Source: a virus. Taken from it: DNA of 27,869 bases. Position 1 is the stretch's first letter; the number at the start of each line of letters is the position of its first letter. Below are positions 1-8,223 of the stretch, piece after piece. Under the pieces are notes generated by a model. That model worked only from the letters and a program-made list of their open reading frames with translations. It was not told where the DNA came from and did not search any database. Both the position numbers and the translations under genes were made by a program. The DNA lies in the IMG/VR virus record IMGVR_UViG_3300028030_000050, positions 1 to 27,869 of that record. The stretch is one strand, 5' to 3'.

Positions 1-432
1 AGCAGCACCGTGTTCGCATTCCGCGACCTGGCCGTGAAGAAGGGCGGCTCTGACCTGGGGCTCCGCGTAGAGGAGCTGACCATCGAGCTGAACAACAACC
101 TGGCGGCGGTGACCGGGCTAGGGTCCGCAGACCTCCTGGCGGTCGAGCAGAACGGCCAGGTATCGGCAACCGCGCAGCTCACGCTCGAGTTCGATGACGC
201 CGCCATCTACAACGACTTCGTAAACGACAATGGCGACAAGTACGAGTTCATCTGGACCTCGGGCACCGACAAACTGACCGTGACCATGTACCGGGCCGTG
301 GTAGCAGAGCACGGCGACCCCCTGAGCGGTGCCGGACGTCTGACCGCCACCGCTACGTTGCAGGCGGAGTACAGCACCGCCGATGGTAAGTTCATCGAAA
401 TCGAGTTGGTGAACGACACCGCGAGCTACTAG
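1..432 (+). CDS. Phage tail tube protein, 5'-partial
   Basis: The reading frame is open from base 1 and ends at the stop at 430-432, so the true start lies outside the window; the GTG at 10 is probably an internal Val codon with no ribosome binding site in view. The visible 143 residues are strand-rich and acidic, with alternating polar and hydrophobic residues and a late segment of the kind seen in TP901/SPP1-like tube proteins. The gene lies directly before a tail assembly chaperone pair and the tape measure gene, which is the usual place of the major tail tube gene. Its subunits would stack into the tail tube around the tape measure. The family call rests on sequence feel plus synteny; the position is the stronger argument. 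Confidence 0.75.
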   Translation, partial: SSTVFAFRDLAVKKGGSDLGLRVEELTIELNNNLAAVTGLGSADLLAVEQNGQVSATAQLTLEFDDAAIYNDFVNDNGDKYEFIWTSGTDKLTVTMYRAVVAEHGDPLSGAGRLTATATLQAEYSTADGKFIEIELVNDTASY

Positions 433-445
433 AGGAGGCATGAGC

Positions 446-1024
446 GTGGCATTTTTGGAGCGGTTGGAACAAACTACCCGTACCCTCTACACCTACGAGC
501 TGGAGCCGGGCGTGCTGCTACACCTGCGCCCGGTCCCGGCCTACAGCGTCATACCGCGCCTAGGCGTGCGTCCGCAGACCATCGAGGCGTTTCTGACCAT
601 GCGCGACGAGCTGGACCCTAAACGCCCCGACGCCGAGCAGGTGGCGGCGGCGGCGCTCCGCAAAGCGGGGCTGGACGTGCTACAGCTCGCGGAGTTGAAC
701 GCAAAACTGAACGCGGCGTACCTGGTCTACGGTATAACCGCCGTGGAAGAGGCCGGCGAGGTCAAACCGCTGCGGCTGCGTTTCGATGACGCCGAGGGGG
801 AGGGCGTGCCCGTGACCGCGTTCCGGCGCGCCATCATAGACGCCTACGGTGAGGACACGCTGCGCGCGCTAGAGCGCAGGCTGCACGAGATTAGCGGCGA
901 GATACGCCCGGAGGAGGTCGCGCAGACGCGCGACGGGTTTCCGGGCCTGGATGCGGGCGCTGCACGTGATAGCGCGGGACTACGGGACGGACCCGGCGAC
1001 CCTGCTACGCCTGCCGCTGGGTGA
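446..1024 (+). CDS. Tail assembly chaperone (G-like, unshifted product)
   Basis: This is an acidic, helix-rich protein of about 192 residues between tail tube and tape measure genes, the position of lambda G-type chaperones that coat the tape measure protein during tail assembly. The ATG at 440 is only one base after an AGGAGG at 433-438. The in-frame GTG at 446 lies at a normal 7-base distance, so I prefer 446. The last part (from about 941 on) reads as low-complexity Gly/Ala/Asp/Pro sequence. The overlapping frame is open from 873 and encodes a more protein-like continuation, which suggests that many ribosomes shift frame here. The family is called from position and architecture, not from a specific motif. 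Confidence 0.7.
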   Translation: MAFLERLEQTTRTLYTYELEPGVLLHLRPVPAYSVIPRLGVRPQTIEAFLTMRDELDPKRPDAEQVAAAALRKAGLDVLQLAELNAKLNAAYLVYGITAVEEAGEVKPLRLRFDDAEGEGVPVTAFRRAIIDAYGEDTLRALERRLHEISGEIRPEEVAQTRDGFPGLDAGAARDSAGLRDGPGDPATPAAG

Positions 1025-1139
1025 GTTCGCGTTCGTCCTAGCGGTCCATCAGGAGGGCACGGCGTGGGAGGCGCTGGAGCGCCAGAAGGCGGAGCAGCGG
1101 GCGCGGATGGAGGCTAGAGGGGGTAGCCCGTGGCGATAA
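942..1139 (+). CDS. Frameshifted C-terminal extension of tail chaperone (GT-like)
   Basis: This frame is +1 relative to the upstream chaperone and is open from 873 to 1139. It encodes a compact helical stretch (LLRLPLGEFAFVLAVHQ) followed by a charged Lys/Glu/Arg tail. It has an ATG at 951, but there is no ribosome binding site before it, so independent translation looks unlikely. The best shift site I see is GGG TTT C at 935-941: a Phe tRNA could slip from TTT to TTC and continue at 942. A CCC G in the gga ccc ggc stretch near 983 is a second candidate. A -2 shift would give the same frame. The fusion would be about 232 residues, and its T-like tail would bind tape measure and tube proteins. 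The stop at 1137-1139 overlaps the tape measure start. Confidence 0.65.
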   Translation, partial: RAWMRALHVIARDYGTDPATLLRLPLGEFAFVLAVHQEGTAWEALERQKAEQRARMEARGGSPWR

Positions 1140-4100
1140 CGCGCGAGGAACTCGAAATCGTCGTCAAGCTCCGTGACCTAGCGAGCCAGGCGCTACATCA
1201 CCTAGGCCAGGAGCTGGGCGGTATGGACAAGCACGGGATGCGTGCTAGGTCCGGCATCATGGCCGTGACCGCCTCCCTCACGGAGGCCGTGCCCGCATCT
1301 ACGGCGGTAGCCGGAGCGCTATCTGGCGTAGCAGCCTCTATAGGCGGCCTAGCGGTTCACTCCGTGCTAGTGGCCGATAGGTTCCACGTCCTGCGCAACG
1401 CATTTCGCACGCTCGTTGGTGACGCCGATGAGGCAGACCGGTTTTTTGAGTCGCTCCGCCGCCTCGCCGCCCAGACCTCGTTCTCGTTCGAGGGCGTCGC
1501 AAAACTGAGCCAGCGCCTCCTAGCGGTAGGCTACTCCACCCGCCAGACCATCCCACTAATCCGCACCCTAGGCGACGCCGTGGCTGCCGTTGGCGGGGGT
1601 GAGGAAACCCTGGAGCGCGTCGTCAACGCGCTCGCGCAAATAAAATCCAAGGGCAAGTTGGCCTCCGAGGAGATGCTGCAACTAGCCGAGGCGGGGATAC
1701 CGGCCTGGGACGCGCTCGCCCAAAAACTAGGCGTGGACATACCTACGGCGATGGAGATGGTCGAGCGGGGTGCCATCAGCGCCGATACCGCTATAGCCGC
1801 CCTCGCCCAGGGGCTCAATGACCGGTTCGGCGGGGCGATGGAGCGCAACGCCGACAACATAGTCATCCTCTGGTCCAACGTCCGCGACAACCTAGAGGAG
1901 GTGTTCGCGGTCATCGGCGAGTGGGTAGAGAAAACGTTCCACGTTCCCGCCGGCCTACACAACCTAATCGCCTGGCTAGGCCGCCTACGTGACATGCTAG
2001 CTAACGGCGGCATAGACCGGCTACTGACGCAGCACCGCCGCGCCATCATGCTGCTAGCAGGCGCGATAGCCGGGGCGCTCACCCCGGCCATCGTAACGTT
2101 CTCCATCTCGTTCGCCCGCGCCATCGCCGTCATGCTCGGCGAGTTATCGCCCTGGATGGCCCTAGGCATGGGCGTAGCGCTGGTCATGCATAAGCTGGGC
2201 GTCACGGTAGGCGACGTGGTTAGCGTCGTCAAAATCCTGGCTACAGGGCTACGCGGGCTCTGGCGCGTAGGCGTGGCCGCCGCTAAGGGGCTGCTACTCC
2301 AGTTCGACGTCCTCTGGGCAACCCTGCGCCAGTTCCCGCGCCTCCTCAAGGGCCTAGGGTACGCCCTGATAGCTCCGTTCCGAGCAGCGGGGGATGCCGT
2401 TGCTAACCTAGCCCGCGCCCTAGGCGCGTTCGTGCGAGGCGATTTCAAAACCGCTGGCGACCTGGCTAGCGCCGCCAACCCACTAGCTGCATGGAGGCGC
2501 TACTGGAGCCGGGCGGCTGACGTGTTCCGAGATGCCGGGAGCCGTATCAAGACTGAGCTAGGCGACGTAGCGGGCCGCACGCGCGAGATTACCGACCTGA
2601 TGGCGGAGGGGTTCGGCGACCTCGCTACGGCGGTACATGGTAGAGCTGCTGAGGATATATCCCTCGCCATCAACGACATCCAGGACGCCCTCGGCGACCT
2701 GGGCGCGCAGCTTAAAAACGCATTCCCAGGCGCTACGAACGCCGCGCGCGAGGCCCTAAATGGCCTCAACGACAGCGGCCAGCAGGCCGTGACATGGAGC
2801 GAGGAGCTGGCGGCCAACCTCGACAAAATCCTCACCCGCCTCCAGCGCCTACCTAACACCGCCGGCTACTACGGGCGCGAGCGACCCGGTCATGCCCCGG
2901 TAGGTACGCCGCCCTACCCTATCAGGCCACCTAGCGAGCCTAACCCGCGTGAGGTCGGCGGTACGCCGCGCAACCTGCTGGCCGATTGGTCCGACCTGGC
3001 TCAGTACGTCCAGGGCTACGCCGCCGAGCTGGACGAGGCCACATACGCCGCCGCGCGCAACCGCGAGGAAACCCGCCGGGATGCGAGGATGCTGCGAACC
3101 CTGGCAGATACGCTACTGGTGGCAGGCCGGGCCTATGGCAACCTGGGCATTAGCCTCCGCGAGTACCAGCAGCACCAGCAAGAGCAGGCCCGCTGGCTGC
3201 GCGACCTGGCTCAGTACGTCCAGGGCTACGCCGCCGAGCTGGACGAGAGCGCGTATGCCCAGGCCAGGGCGCGTGAGCAGGCTGATAGGACCGCTCGCAT
3301 GTACCGTGATTTCGCGCTCTCCATGCGCCTCGCCGGTATCCAGTCGGGCAACCTAGGGTTCACCGTCAAAACCCGCCTGCTACCCGCGCTCCAAAACGCC
3401 CGTGAGGAGCTGGAGCGCATAGTAGGCGTGCCGCTAGTCCGCTGGCTCAACGACGCTACCGTGGGGACCGAGGCGTTCATGCGGCGATGGAAACAGGCCC
3501 GCGAGCAGATGCGAAAAATCGGCTATGACCTAGCCGTGGCGCTCGCTAACGGGATGCGCCAGGCTATCGAGGGCGGGAGAATACAGGACGTACTAGGGTC
3601 GCTACAGGACGCTATCCTCAACGGCATAGGTGCGTTAGTAGACGCCGCCGTGCCCGGTCTAGGGCGACTAATAGTAGCGCTCGGCAAACTGTTTATCAGC
3701 ACCGTCCGGTGGATAAACGAGCAGTTCGCCAAAATGACCCCCGCCTACTGGCGGTACATGCGTGAGCGGGCGGAGAAGGAAATGCGTAAACTCGGCGAGG
3801 GCCTGGCGTTGCTCTCCGCCAACGCATTCGCCCGCGTCGTCGAGCACACCCACCAGTTCTTGTTCTTCGTCTGGAAGGACATCAGCGTCGAGGTCGATAA
3901 AACCGCGAAGCATATCGCGCAGACGCTAGATAGCGCCGTAGCAGGCGCGCTGCGCGGCGGCATCATTGCGGCGCTGCGCGGCGAGAAGGACTGGAAACAG
4001 AAACTCAGAGAGGGCATCCGTGACGCTATCATTGCGGGCATCGCTGACGCCCTCCTACAAGGCGCGGTGTTCAAGGGGTTGCTCGGGCAATGGCTCGACA

Positions 4101-4483
4101 AACTGAACGAGGCGTTGGCCGCCGGCGATTTTGCGTCGGCAGACAAATATGCCCGTGAGATAGCTAAACGCCTACCCCTAGTTGAGGACACCATCGCTAA
4201 ATACGCGGCGATGTGGAGGGACGCCCTGAGTCAGTATGGAGTAGGTAGCCAGCAGCCGACTAACTCCTCACCTACAACACCCCCTAACGCTACCTACAAC
4301 CCTAACGCCATGACCTACAACGTACCCACAGGGCCTATCCTGGCGGCTCCTAACTGGGTAGACCAGTTCGGCGATTACGTCCATCGGTTCGGTGACGCCG
4401 TGGACCGGTTCGCCCGCAACGGCGTCCGGGTCCAAGTCAACGACCATCTAGGTGAGCACTTGCGTGGGAGCGTCCTACCATGA
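1130..4483 (+). CDS. Tail tape measure protein
   Basis: At 1117 residues this is the longest gene of the window. Residues about 80-240 match the tape-measure N-terminal domain pattern (a conserved stretch with TSFSFEGVAKLSQRLLAVGY, then KGKLASEEMLQLAEAGIPAW). Residues about 300-360 are strongly hydrophobic and could insert in the host membrane during DNA entry. The middle is helical, with a Pro-rich break near 585-600. A segment at about 621-690 is repeated at about 691-760. The C-terminal 90 residues are Pro/Asn/Thr-rich. The start is a GTG at 1130 with an AGAGGGGG site 6 bases upstream. The protein sets tail length; by the usual length rule the tail would be roughly 160-170 nm, which is an inference. 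Confidence 0.95.
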   Translation: MAITREELEIVVKLRDLASQALHHLGQELGGMDKHGMRARSGIMAVTASLTEAVPASTAVAGALSGVAASIGGLAVHSVLVADRFHVLRNAFRTLVGDADEADRFFESLRRLAAQTSFSFEGVAKLSQRLLAVGYSTRQTIPLIRTLGDAVAAVGGGEETLERVVNALAQIKSKGKLASEEMLQLAEAGIPAWDALAQKLGVDIPTAMEMVERGAISADTAIAALAQGLNDRFGGAMERNADNIVILWSNVRDNLEEVFAVIGEWVEKTFHVPAGLHNLIAWLGRLRDMLANGGIDRLLTQHRRAIMLLAGAIAGALTPAIVTFSISFARAIAVMLGELSPWMALGMGVALVMHKLGVTVGDVVSVVKILATGLRGLWRVGVAAAKGLLLQFDVLWATLRQFPRLLKGLGYALIAPFRAAGDAVANLARALGAFVRGDFKTAGDLASAANPLAAWRRYWSRAADVFRDAGSRIKTELGDVAGRTREITDLMAEGFGDLATAVHGRAAEDISLAINDIQDALGDLGAQLKNAFPGATNAAREALNGLNDSGQQAVTWSEELAANLDKILTRLQRLPNTAGYYGRERPGHAPVGTPPYPIRPPSEPNPREVGGTPRNLLADWSDLAQYVQGYAAELDEATYAAARNREETRRDARMLRTLADTLLVAGRAYGNLGISLREYQQHQQEQARWLRDLAQYVQGYAAELDESAYAQARAREQADRTARMYRDFALSMRLAGIQSGNLGFTVKTRLLPALQNAREELERIVGVPLVRWLNDATVGTEAFMRRWKQAREQMRKIGYDLAVALANGMRQAIEGGRIQDVLGSLQDAILNGIGALVDAAVPGLGRLIVALGKLFISTVRWINEQFAKMTPAYWRYMRERAEKEMRKLGEGLALLSANAFARVVEHTHQFLFFVWKDISVEVDKTAKHIAQTLDSAVAGALRGGIIAALRGEKDWKQKLREGIRDAIIAGIADALLQGAVFKGLLGQWLDKLNEALAAGDFASADKYAREIAKRLPLVEDTIAKYAAMWRDALSQYGVGSQQPTNSSPTTPPNATYNPNAMTYNVPTGPILAAPNWVDQFGDYVHRFGDAVDRFARNGVRVQVNDHLGEHLRGSVLP
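2992..3037 (+). repeat. 46-bp direct repeat in tape measure gene, copy 1
   Basis: This is identical base for base to 3202-3247, 210 bases downstream. It encodes DLAQYVQGYAAELDE. Protein similarity continues for about 50 residues after the identical core, so the duplicated unit is 70 codons. Confidence 0.95.
3202..3247 (+). repeat. 46-bp direct repeat in tape measure gene, copy 2
   Basis: This is the second copy of the repeat at 2992-3037, in the same reading frame. The flanks diverge at both ends (2991 versus 3201, and 3038 versus 3248). Confidence 0.95.
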
Positions 4484-6024
4484 GTGACCGCTGGAAACTA
4501 GCCATCTACCACCCTGGTAGTAACACACCCGATAGCACCTACACGGACACGTCACCTGGCGGGATAGTAGACGGGTTCGAGTGGACCCTCGCGGCTACTG
4601 GAGCTAGCAAACAGCTCCGGTTTCGGGCCGTGCCTAGCATGACCGACCTCCCACCCCGCGCCCTAGTAGAGTTAGACGTGGGCGGCGACCGCCAGTTCCG
4701 GGGCGTGCTAGTGCAAACCTGGAGCCCGCAGGACACTAACGTCCGTGAGTACGTGGCCGTTGGCCTAGAGCTGCTAGTGCAGCAGGACGTTGCTGAGAGT
4801 CTAGACATCACTGAGGCCGACCCCGCCAACTGGTTTTACAACCTAGCGGATGCACTTGCCTATGCTGGGACGTGGTTCGAGGTCGGGGACACCGAGCAGG
4901 ATGGCTCGACGCTCGCGATGGAAAACTACCAGGGCCTACCCGCTAGCCAGGTGTTCGACGACCTAACCCGCGCCTGCCAGCACACCCGCGCCTGGTGGCT
5001 CACGCTCGATGGCTACATCGTTTTCAAAGACCCGACGGGCAGCACCTTAACTATTAGCTCTGATGACCCCGGACTAGAATGGCGGGCCGAGGACTCCACC
5101 GAAACCTATGACCGTGTGGAGTTGTATCTGCTAGGTAGGCCCCAACCGCCTGATGTCCGCTGGGACTACGGTGAACCTGGCCCGGCTGGCCGCCGGCCAG
5201 TTATATATTCGTACAGGACCAGCGCTGACCGCTATAAGAGCACGCGGGTGCTTACGCTTCCTACACAACTGGATTTTTTAGCTCGCGGTAGTGGTACGGC
5301 CTACGCGAGTTCGTCGAGCTGGCAAAACCTCAGTAACGTTAGCGACGGCGATGACGGCACATATGCGTCATACACGTCATCTAGTCAATCCTCTAGCCAG
5401 ACCGTTTGGGTGACTCACACATATAACGCAGATGAGCCGGTGATGTACTGGGGCCGCGTGCTATTCGACAGCGCGGGTACTCGGGCAACAATGTACATAG
5501 TGCATGAGATAGTTACCGACTCCGACCTCATCGGTAGCTCTCTAGTGTTAGACCTCGGCGACGTAGGCAAAAAACGCTCTGCATGGATTGCTCACCCGTG
5601 GCCTCCACAAGCTGATAATGCGCTGACGCGCCGAACAAAAATCGGCATTACGTTTTACGATGTCCCGGCGAACACCACGCTCAAGGTGTACTCGGTCGAG
5701 CCATACTACTACTCTCCGGCTAAGCTCGACCGCTACGCCAAACGGTTCGTGCAGCTCCCCTCCCAGTACCCTGGTGCCTACGTACAGCAACAGCTCCAGA
5801 ACACCGGCGTCTGGGAGGTAACCGTTACGGACCTAGCGGGTGAGGACCGGACGTTCCGGGTGAGCGAGATACAGAACCGGTACACCATCGCGAGTGGGGC
5901 CTGGAGCCGGATAGTGTTCGGCGGGGACACTCTAGGCGAGGCAGCTAGGATGGTGCAGATACGTGACCAGCGCGTGCATGATAGCGCGTTGCTCAGCGCG
6001 GCTAGTGAGCGGAGGCAAGCGTGA
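4480..6024 (+). CDS. Tail hub / baseplate-type protein with inserted beta-rich domain
   Basis: The gene overlaps the tape measure stop (ATGA) and follows it directly, the place of distal tail or hub proteins. The N-terminal 150 residues (FRGVLVQTWSPQ, then VGLELLVQQ) look like the ring-forming first domain of phage hub proteins of the Gp37/late-control-D kind. Residues about 237-410 are Ser/Thr/Tyr-rich and read like an inserted beta-sandwich, with SDGDDGTYASYT resembling ligand-binding jelly-roll modules. This part is clearly more AT-rich and uses different codons from its surroundings. The last 100 residues return to the hub-like style. The role is probably tail tip structure plus host surface binding. 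The hub call is moderate and the binding-domain call is an inference. Confidence 0.6.
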   Translation: MSDRWKLAIYHPGSNTPDSTYTDTSPGGIVDGFEWTLAATGASKQLRFRAVPSMTDLPPRALVELDVGGDRQFRGVLVQTWSPQDTNVREYVAVGLELLVQQDVAESLDITEADPANWFYNLADALAYAGTWFEVGDTEQDGSTLAMENYQGLPASQVFDDLTRACQHTRAWWLTLDGYIVFKDPTGSTLTISSDDPGLEWRAEDSTETYDRVELYLLGRPQPPDVRWDYGEPGPAGRRPVIYSYRTSADRYKSTRVLTLPTQLDFLARGSGTAYASSSSWQNLSNVSDGDDGTYASYTSSSQSSSQTVWVTHTYNADEPVMYWGRVLFDSAGTRATMYIVHEIVTDSDLIGSSLVLDLGDVGKKRSAWIAHPWPPQADNALTRRTKIGITFYDVPANTTLKVYSVEPYYYSPAKLDRYAKRFVQLPSQYPGAYVQQQLQNTGVWEVTVTDLAGEDRTFRVSEIQNRYTIASGAWSRIVFGGDTLGEAARMVQIRDQRVHDSALLSAASERRQA

Positions 6025-6410
6025 GTTGGGTAATCGCCAACGATAGCACTAGCCTAGATGTGGCCGTGCAGCGCATCCCGCGCTGGCCGGAGCGCTACGC
6101 CAACACCGCGCAACCTACACCAGCCGGTAGCCGGCTGGTGGGGGATACGCTACGCCAACCTGAGCCGCTAGTGGTCTACCTGCTCGTAGATGAGGCCGAC
6201 CTCTGCTCCGCCGTAGCCTACGTAGAGGACATCCTGGACATCACTAGCGGCGACTCGCGGCTGGAGTACACCGCCGCGTCCGGCGGCACCCTGACGTACT
6301 ACGCGCATGGCTGGGCGCGCTACGAGTACACGCCTAGCGCCTGGGATACGGCTCGCGGAGTGCTGCGACTAGAGCTGCTGCCTAGCCAGGCTGAGGACGT
6401 GAGAGCGTGA
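6021..6410 (+). CDS. Putative distal tail / tail tip protein
   Basis: This 129-residue strand-rich protein starts at a GTG (6021) that overlaps the preceding stop (GTGA) and has a GGAGG site 5 bases upstream. I recognise no family motif. Its location between the hub-like gene and another small tail gene, with translational coupling, makes a structural tail role likely. The C-terminal half (many Tyr, Trp and Thr, ending in a RGVLRLELLPSQAEDVR stretch) suggests a compact beta fold. It could be a distal tail adaptor domain. Confidence 0.5.
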   Translation: MSWVIANDSTSLDVAVQRIPRWPERYANTAQPTPAGSRLVGDTLRQPEPLVVYLLVDEADLCSAVAYVEDILDITSGDSRLEYTAASGGTLTYYAHGWARYEYTPSAWDTARGVLRLELLPSQAEDVRA

Positions 6411-6422
6411 TAGGATGCGGGT

Positions 6423-6920
6423 ATGGCGGTTAAGGTAGAGCTGCTCGACGGTAATGCTGCCGTGCTGACCAGCGTGGACGTCCTGGCCGCCCGTGGCCTA
6501 ATCGCTGGTGCAGTCCGCGCTGGAGCGGCCAGGGCCGTGGACGCTACAGACTGGATTATGCACGGGGACCGGGTTAACCTACCTATCCCCTTGTCGCTAG
6601 AGGTCCGTCTAGCGACATCCGACCTAGATGACGTGGCGACTGCGCTAGATGCGCAGGTGGACACTCTGCGCGACCATGCGCGAGCCACGCGCTCCATCAG
6701 GGTCATCTCTACCAACTGCCACCTACGTATACCGGTACGTGGCCTAACCGAGGTCACCCAGACATGGCGCGGCCCTACGTCTATCACTATGACCCTATCC
6801 TGGCTCCGCTCGGGGCTCACCCAGCGGGCCACGCCGTTGTCTACTGATGCCGGTCAGCCTCTATTAGATGACTCCGGCGAGCGCCTGTACGGCCTACGCG
6901 CGTTTGGAGGAGGTAACTGA
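6423..6920 (+). CDS. Putative tail tip protein
   Basis: This is a 165-residue protein of unknown family in the tail tip region. The start ATG at 6423 has only a weak upstream site (AGGATG), so it may depend on coupling to the gene ending at 6410. The sequence alternates helix (DDVATALDAQVDTLRDHA) and strands (TSITMTLSWL), a pattern seen in distal tail or receptor-adaptor proteins. It ends next to a fibre-like gene that it overlaps by one base. The last 25 residues are Gly/Asp-rich and flexible. The tail role is inferred from position only. Confidence 0.45.
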   Translation: MAVKVELLDGNAAVLTSVDVLAARGLIAGAVRAGAARAVDATDWIMHGDRVNLPIPLSLEVRLATSDLDDVATALDAQVDTLRDHARATRSIRVISTNCHLRIPVRGLTEVTQTWRGPTSITMTLSWLRSGLTQRATPLSTDAGQPLLDDSGERLYGLRAFGGGN

Positions 6921-7549
6921 TGCCTGAGTTTGGACCCTGGGTAGAAAACGAACTAAGTGATGCGGATGCTGCCGGTGCAAAAATAGTAGTGGTCAAAAGC
7001 GGCGCTAGCTACCGGGCCACCGGCAACGCCGCACATGGCCCGGCAATACTCGACGCCAACGGCCACGTGATTAGTCGCCTAGCCTATGAGGGGGCGGCAG
7101 ACGGCGTAGCCACCCTTGACGCCGACGGCAAACTCGCCCAGCCGCGCCGCGTGTTAGACGTTGCATACGCGCTCCAATCCAAGGTCTATACTACTACTAC
7201 GGTTATCGGTGGCTACATCATGCCAACACCCCGTATACAGCTCACTCTATCCTCTGGCTCCGTGGTGTTGCTCGACGCCATGCTCAACCTAGATACTAAT
7301 GGTGATTATTGGGCGCTCTCACAGCTAGCATACTCTGATGACGGCGGCAACAGTTGGAGCATTTTTGGAAAAGCGAGTGGTGCTTACTTGGCGAATTACC
7401 AGAGCGTACCTCTAGTTGGAGCGCAAAAAATCAGCAGCGCTGCGACGCGGACATATGGTATCTCGATAGGCAATGTGTCAGGACATAGTGACACGATAAA
7501 AGCGCTCAACGGCTATGGTTTCCTCCGCGCTATTGTGGTGGACTTCTAA
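6920..7549 (+). CDS. Tail fibre-like / receptor-binding protein
   Basis: At 209 residues, this is the last gene before the lysis genes, the usual place of fibre or receptor-binding genes. Residues 40-80 carry ILDANGHVISRL and VATLDADGKLAQP, the repeated D-x-D/N-G-x-hydrophobic pattern of phage fibre shafts. The C-terminal half (after about residue 85) is Ser/Thr/Tyr/Gly-rich with many strands, as in a trimeric beta tip. It is encoded in noticeably more AT-rich DNA than the neighbours, which points to exchange of the tip. The start ATG has a GGAGGAGG site 6 bases upstream. The fibre call is good; receptor binding is an inference. Confidence 0.65.
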   Translation: MPEFGPWVENELSDADAAGAKIVVVKSGASYRATGNAAHGPAILDANGHVISRLAYEGAADGVATLDADGKLAQPRRVLDVAYALQSKVYTTTTVIGGYIMPTPRIQLTLSSGSVVLLDAMLNLDTNGDYWALSQLAYSDDGGNSWSIFGKASGAYLANYQSVPLVGAQKISSAATRTYGISIGNVSGHSDTIKALNGYGFLRAIVVDF

Positions 7550-7551
7550 CC

Positions 7552-8223
7552 ATGACCAAACGCGCCATCCTCACCGCCGCCCTCCGCGCCGCTACGGAGG
7601 CGCGGGACCGTTACCGCGTGCCTATCGTGCCCAGCATCGCAGCGGCCCAGGCCGCTCTAGAGAGCCGCTGGGGGCAAAGTGAGCTAGCACGAGAGGCAAA
7701 CAACCTTTTCGGCGTCAAGGCGGGTAAGTCTTGGGATGGACCTACCTACACGTTGCCTACCCGTGAGTTCGACCCTGAGCGCGGCTGGCACACCGTACCC
7801 GCCGCCTTCCGCGCCTATGGTACGTGGACGGAGTGTATCCGTGACTACGGGGACATCATTGCTACCCGTCCCTGGTTCCGCGACGCGCGGGAGGCGGCTA
7901 TACGCGGTGACGCGGAGGGGTTCCTGAACGGGCTCTTGGCGCGTCCAGGGCGTGAGCCTGGCTGGGCGACCGACCCCGCCTACAAAGACCAGGTGCTAGA
8001 CATCGCGCGGCGCTATGGGCTACTAGACGGGCCGCAACGCCTAATGATTGACCGCCTGTACCTTAATGGCGCGGAGGTGGAGCCGGTAGCCGTGAGCCTA
8101 GCTGAAACGGACACGGCGGGCGTCAAGCTCTACGTCACCTGGCGGTTGCTAGACCGTCCTAACCTACTAGGACGACTCCGCCTAGCCTGGCAGGTGTTCC
8201 TGGCGGGAGGAGGTAGGCGGTGA
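7552..8223 (+). CDS. Endolysin, glucosaminidase family
   Basis: This 223-residue protein carries the classic FlgJ/GH73-type signature AALESRWGQSELAREANNLF at residues 34-53. Glu37 is the likely catalytic acid. The rest of the fold continues through GVKAG, a Tyr-Arg-Ala-Tyr stretch and a final RDAREAA-type helix near residue 125. It would cleave the N-acetylglucosaminyl bond of peptidoglycan and open the wall at lysis. There is no signal peptide, so it needs a holin. Residues about 165-223 are a further unknown segment, possibly a wall-binding or interaction part. Its stop overlaps the next start (GTGA), so the two genes are coupled. Confidence 0.9.
   Translation: MTKRAILTAALRAATEARDRYRVPIVPSIAAAQAALESRWGQSELAREANNLFGVKAGKSWDGPTYTLPTREFDPERGWHTVPAAFRAYGTWTECIRDYGDIIATRPWFRDAREAAIRGDAEGFLNGLLARPGREPGWATDPAYKDQVLDIARRYGLLDGPQRLMIDRLYLNGAEVEPVAVSLAETDTAGVKLYVTWRLLDRPNLLGRLRLAWQVFLAGGGRR

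Noticed and set aside
951-1139. Independent small gene starting at ATG 951
   Set aside because: No ribosome site precedes it and the frame is open well upstream, so a frameshift extension explains it better.
1531-2478. Long minus-strand frame (315 codons) opposite the tape measure gene
   Set aside because: It is a high-GC antisense shadow of the tape measure codons, with Ser/Arg/Pro-rich composition, no ribosome site and no domain.
2949-3356. Plus-strand frame inside the tape measure gene with an internal repeat
   Set aside because: The repeat is the out-of-frame reading of the tape measure duplication; the product is Pro/Thr/Arg-rich and has no ribosome site.
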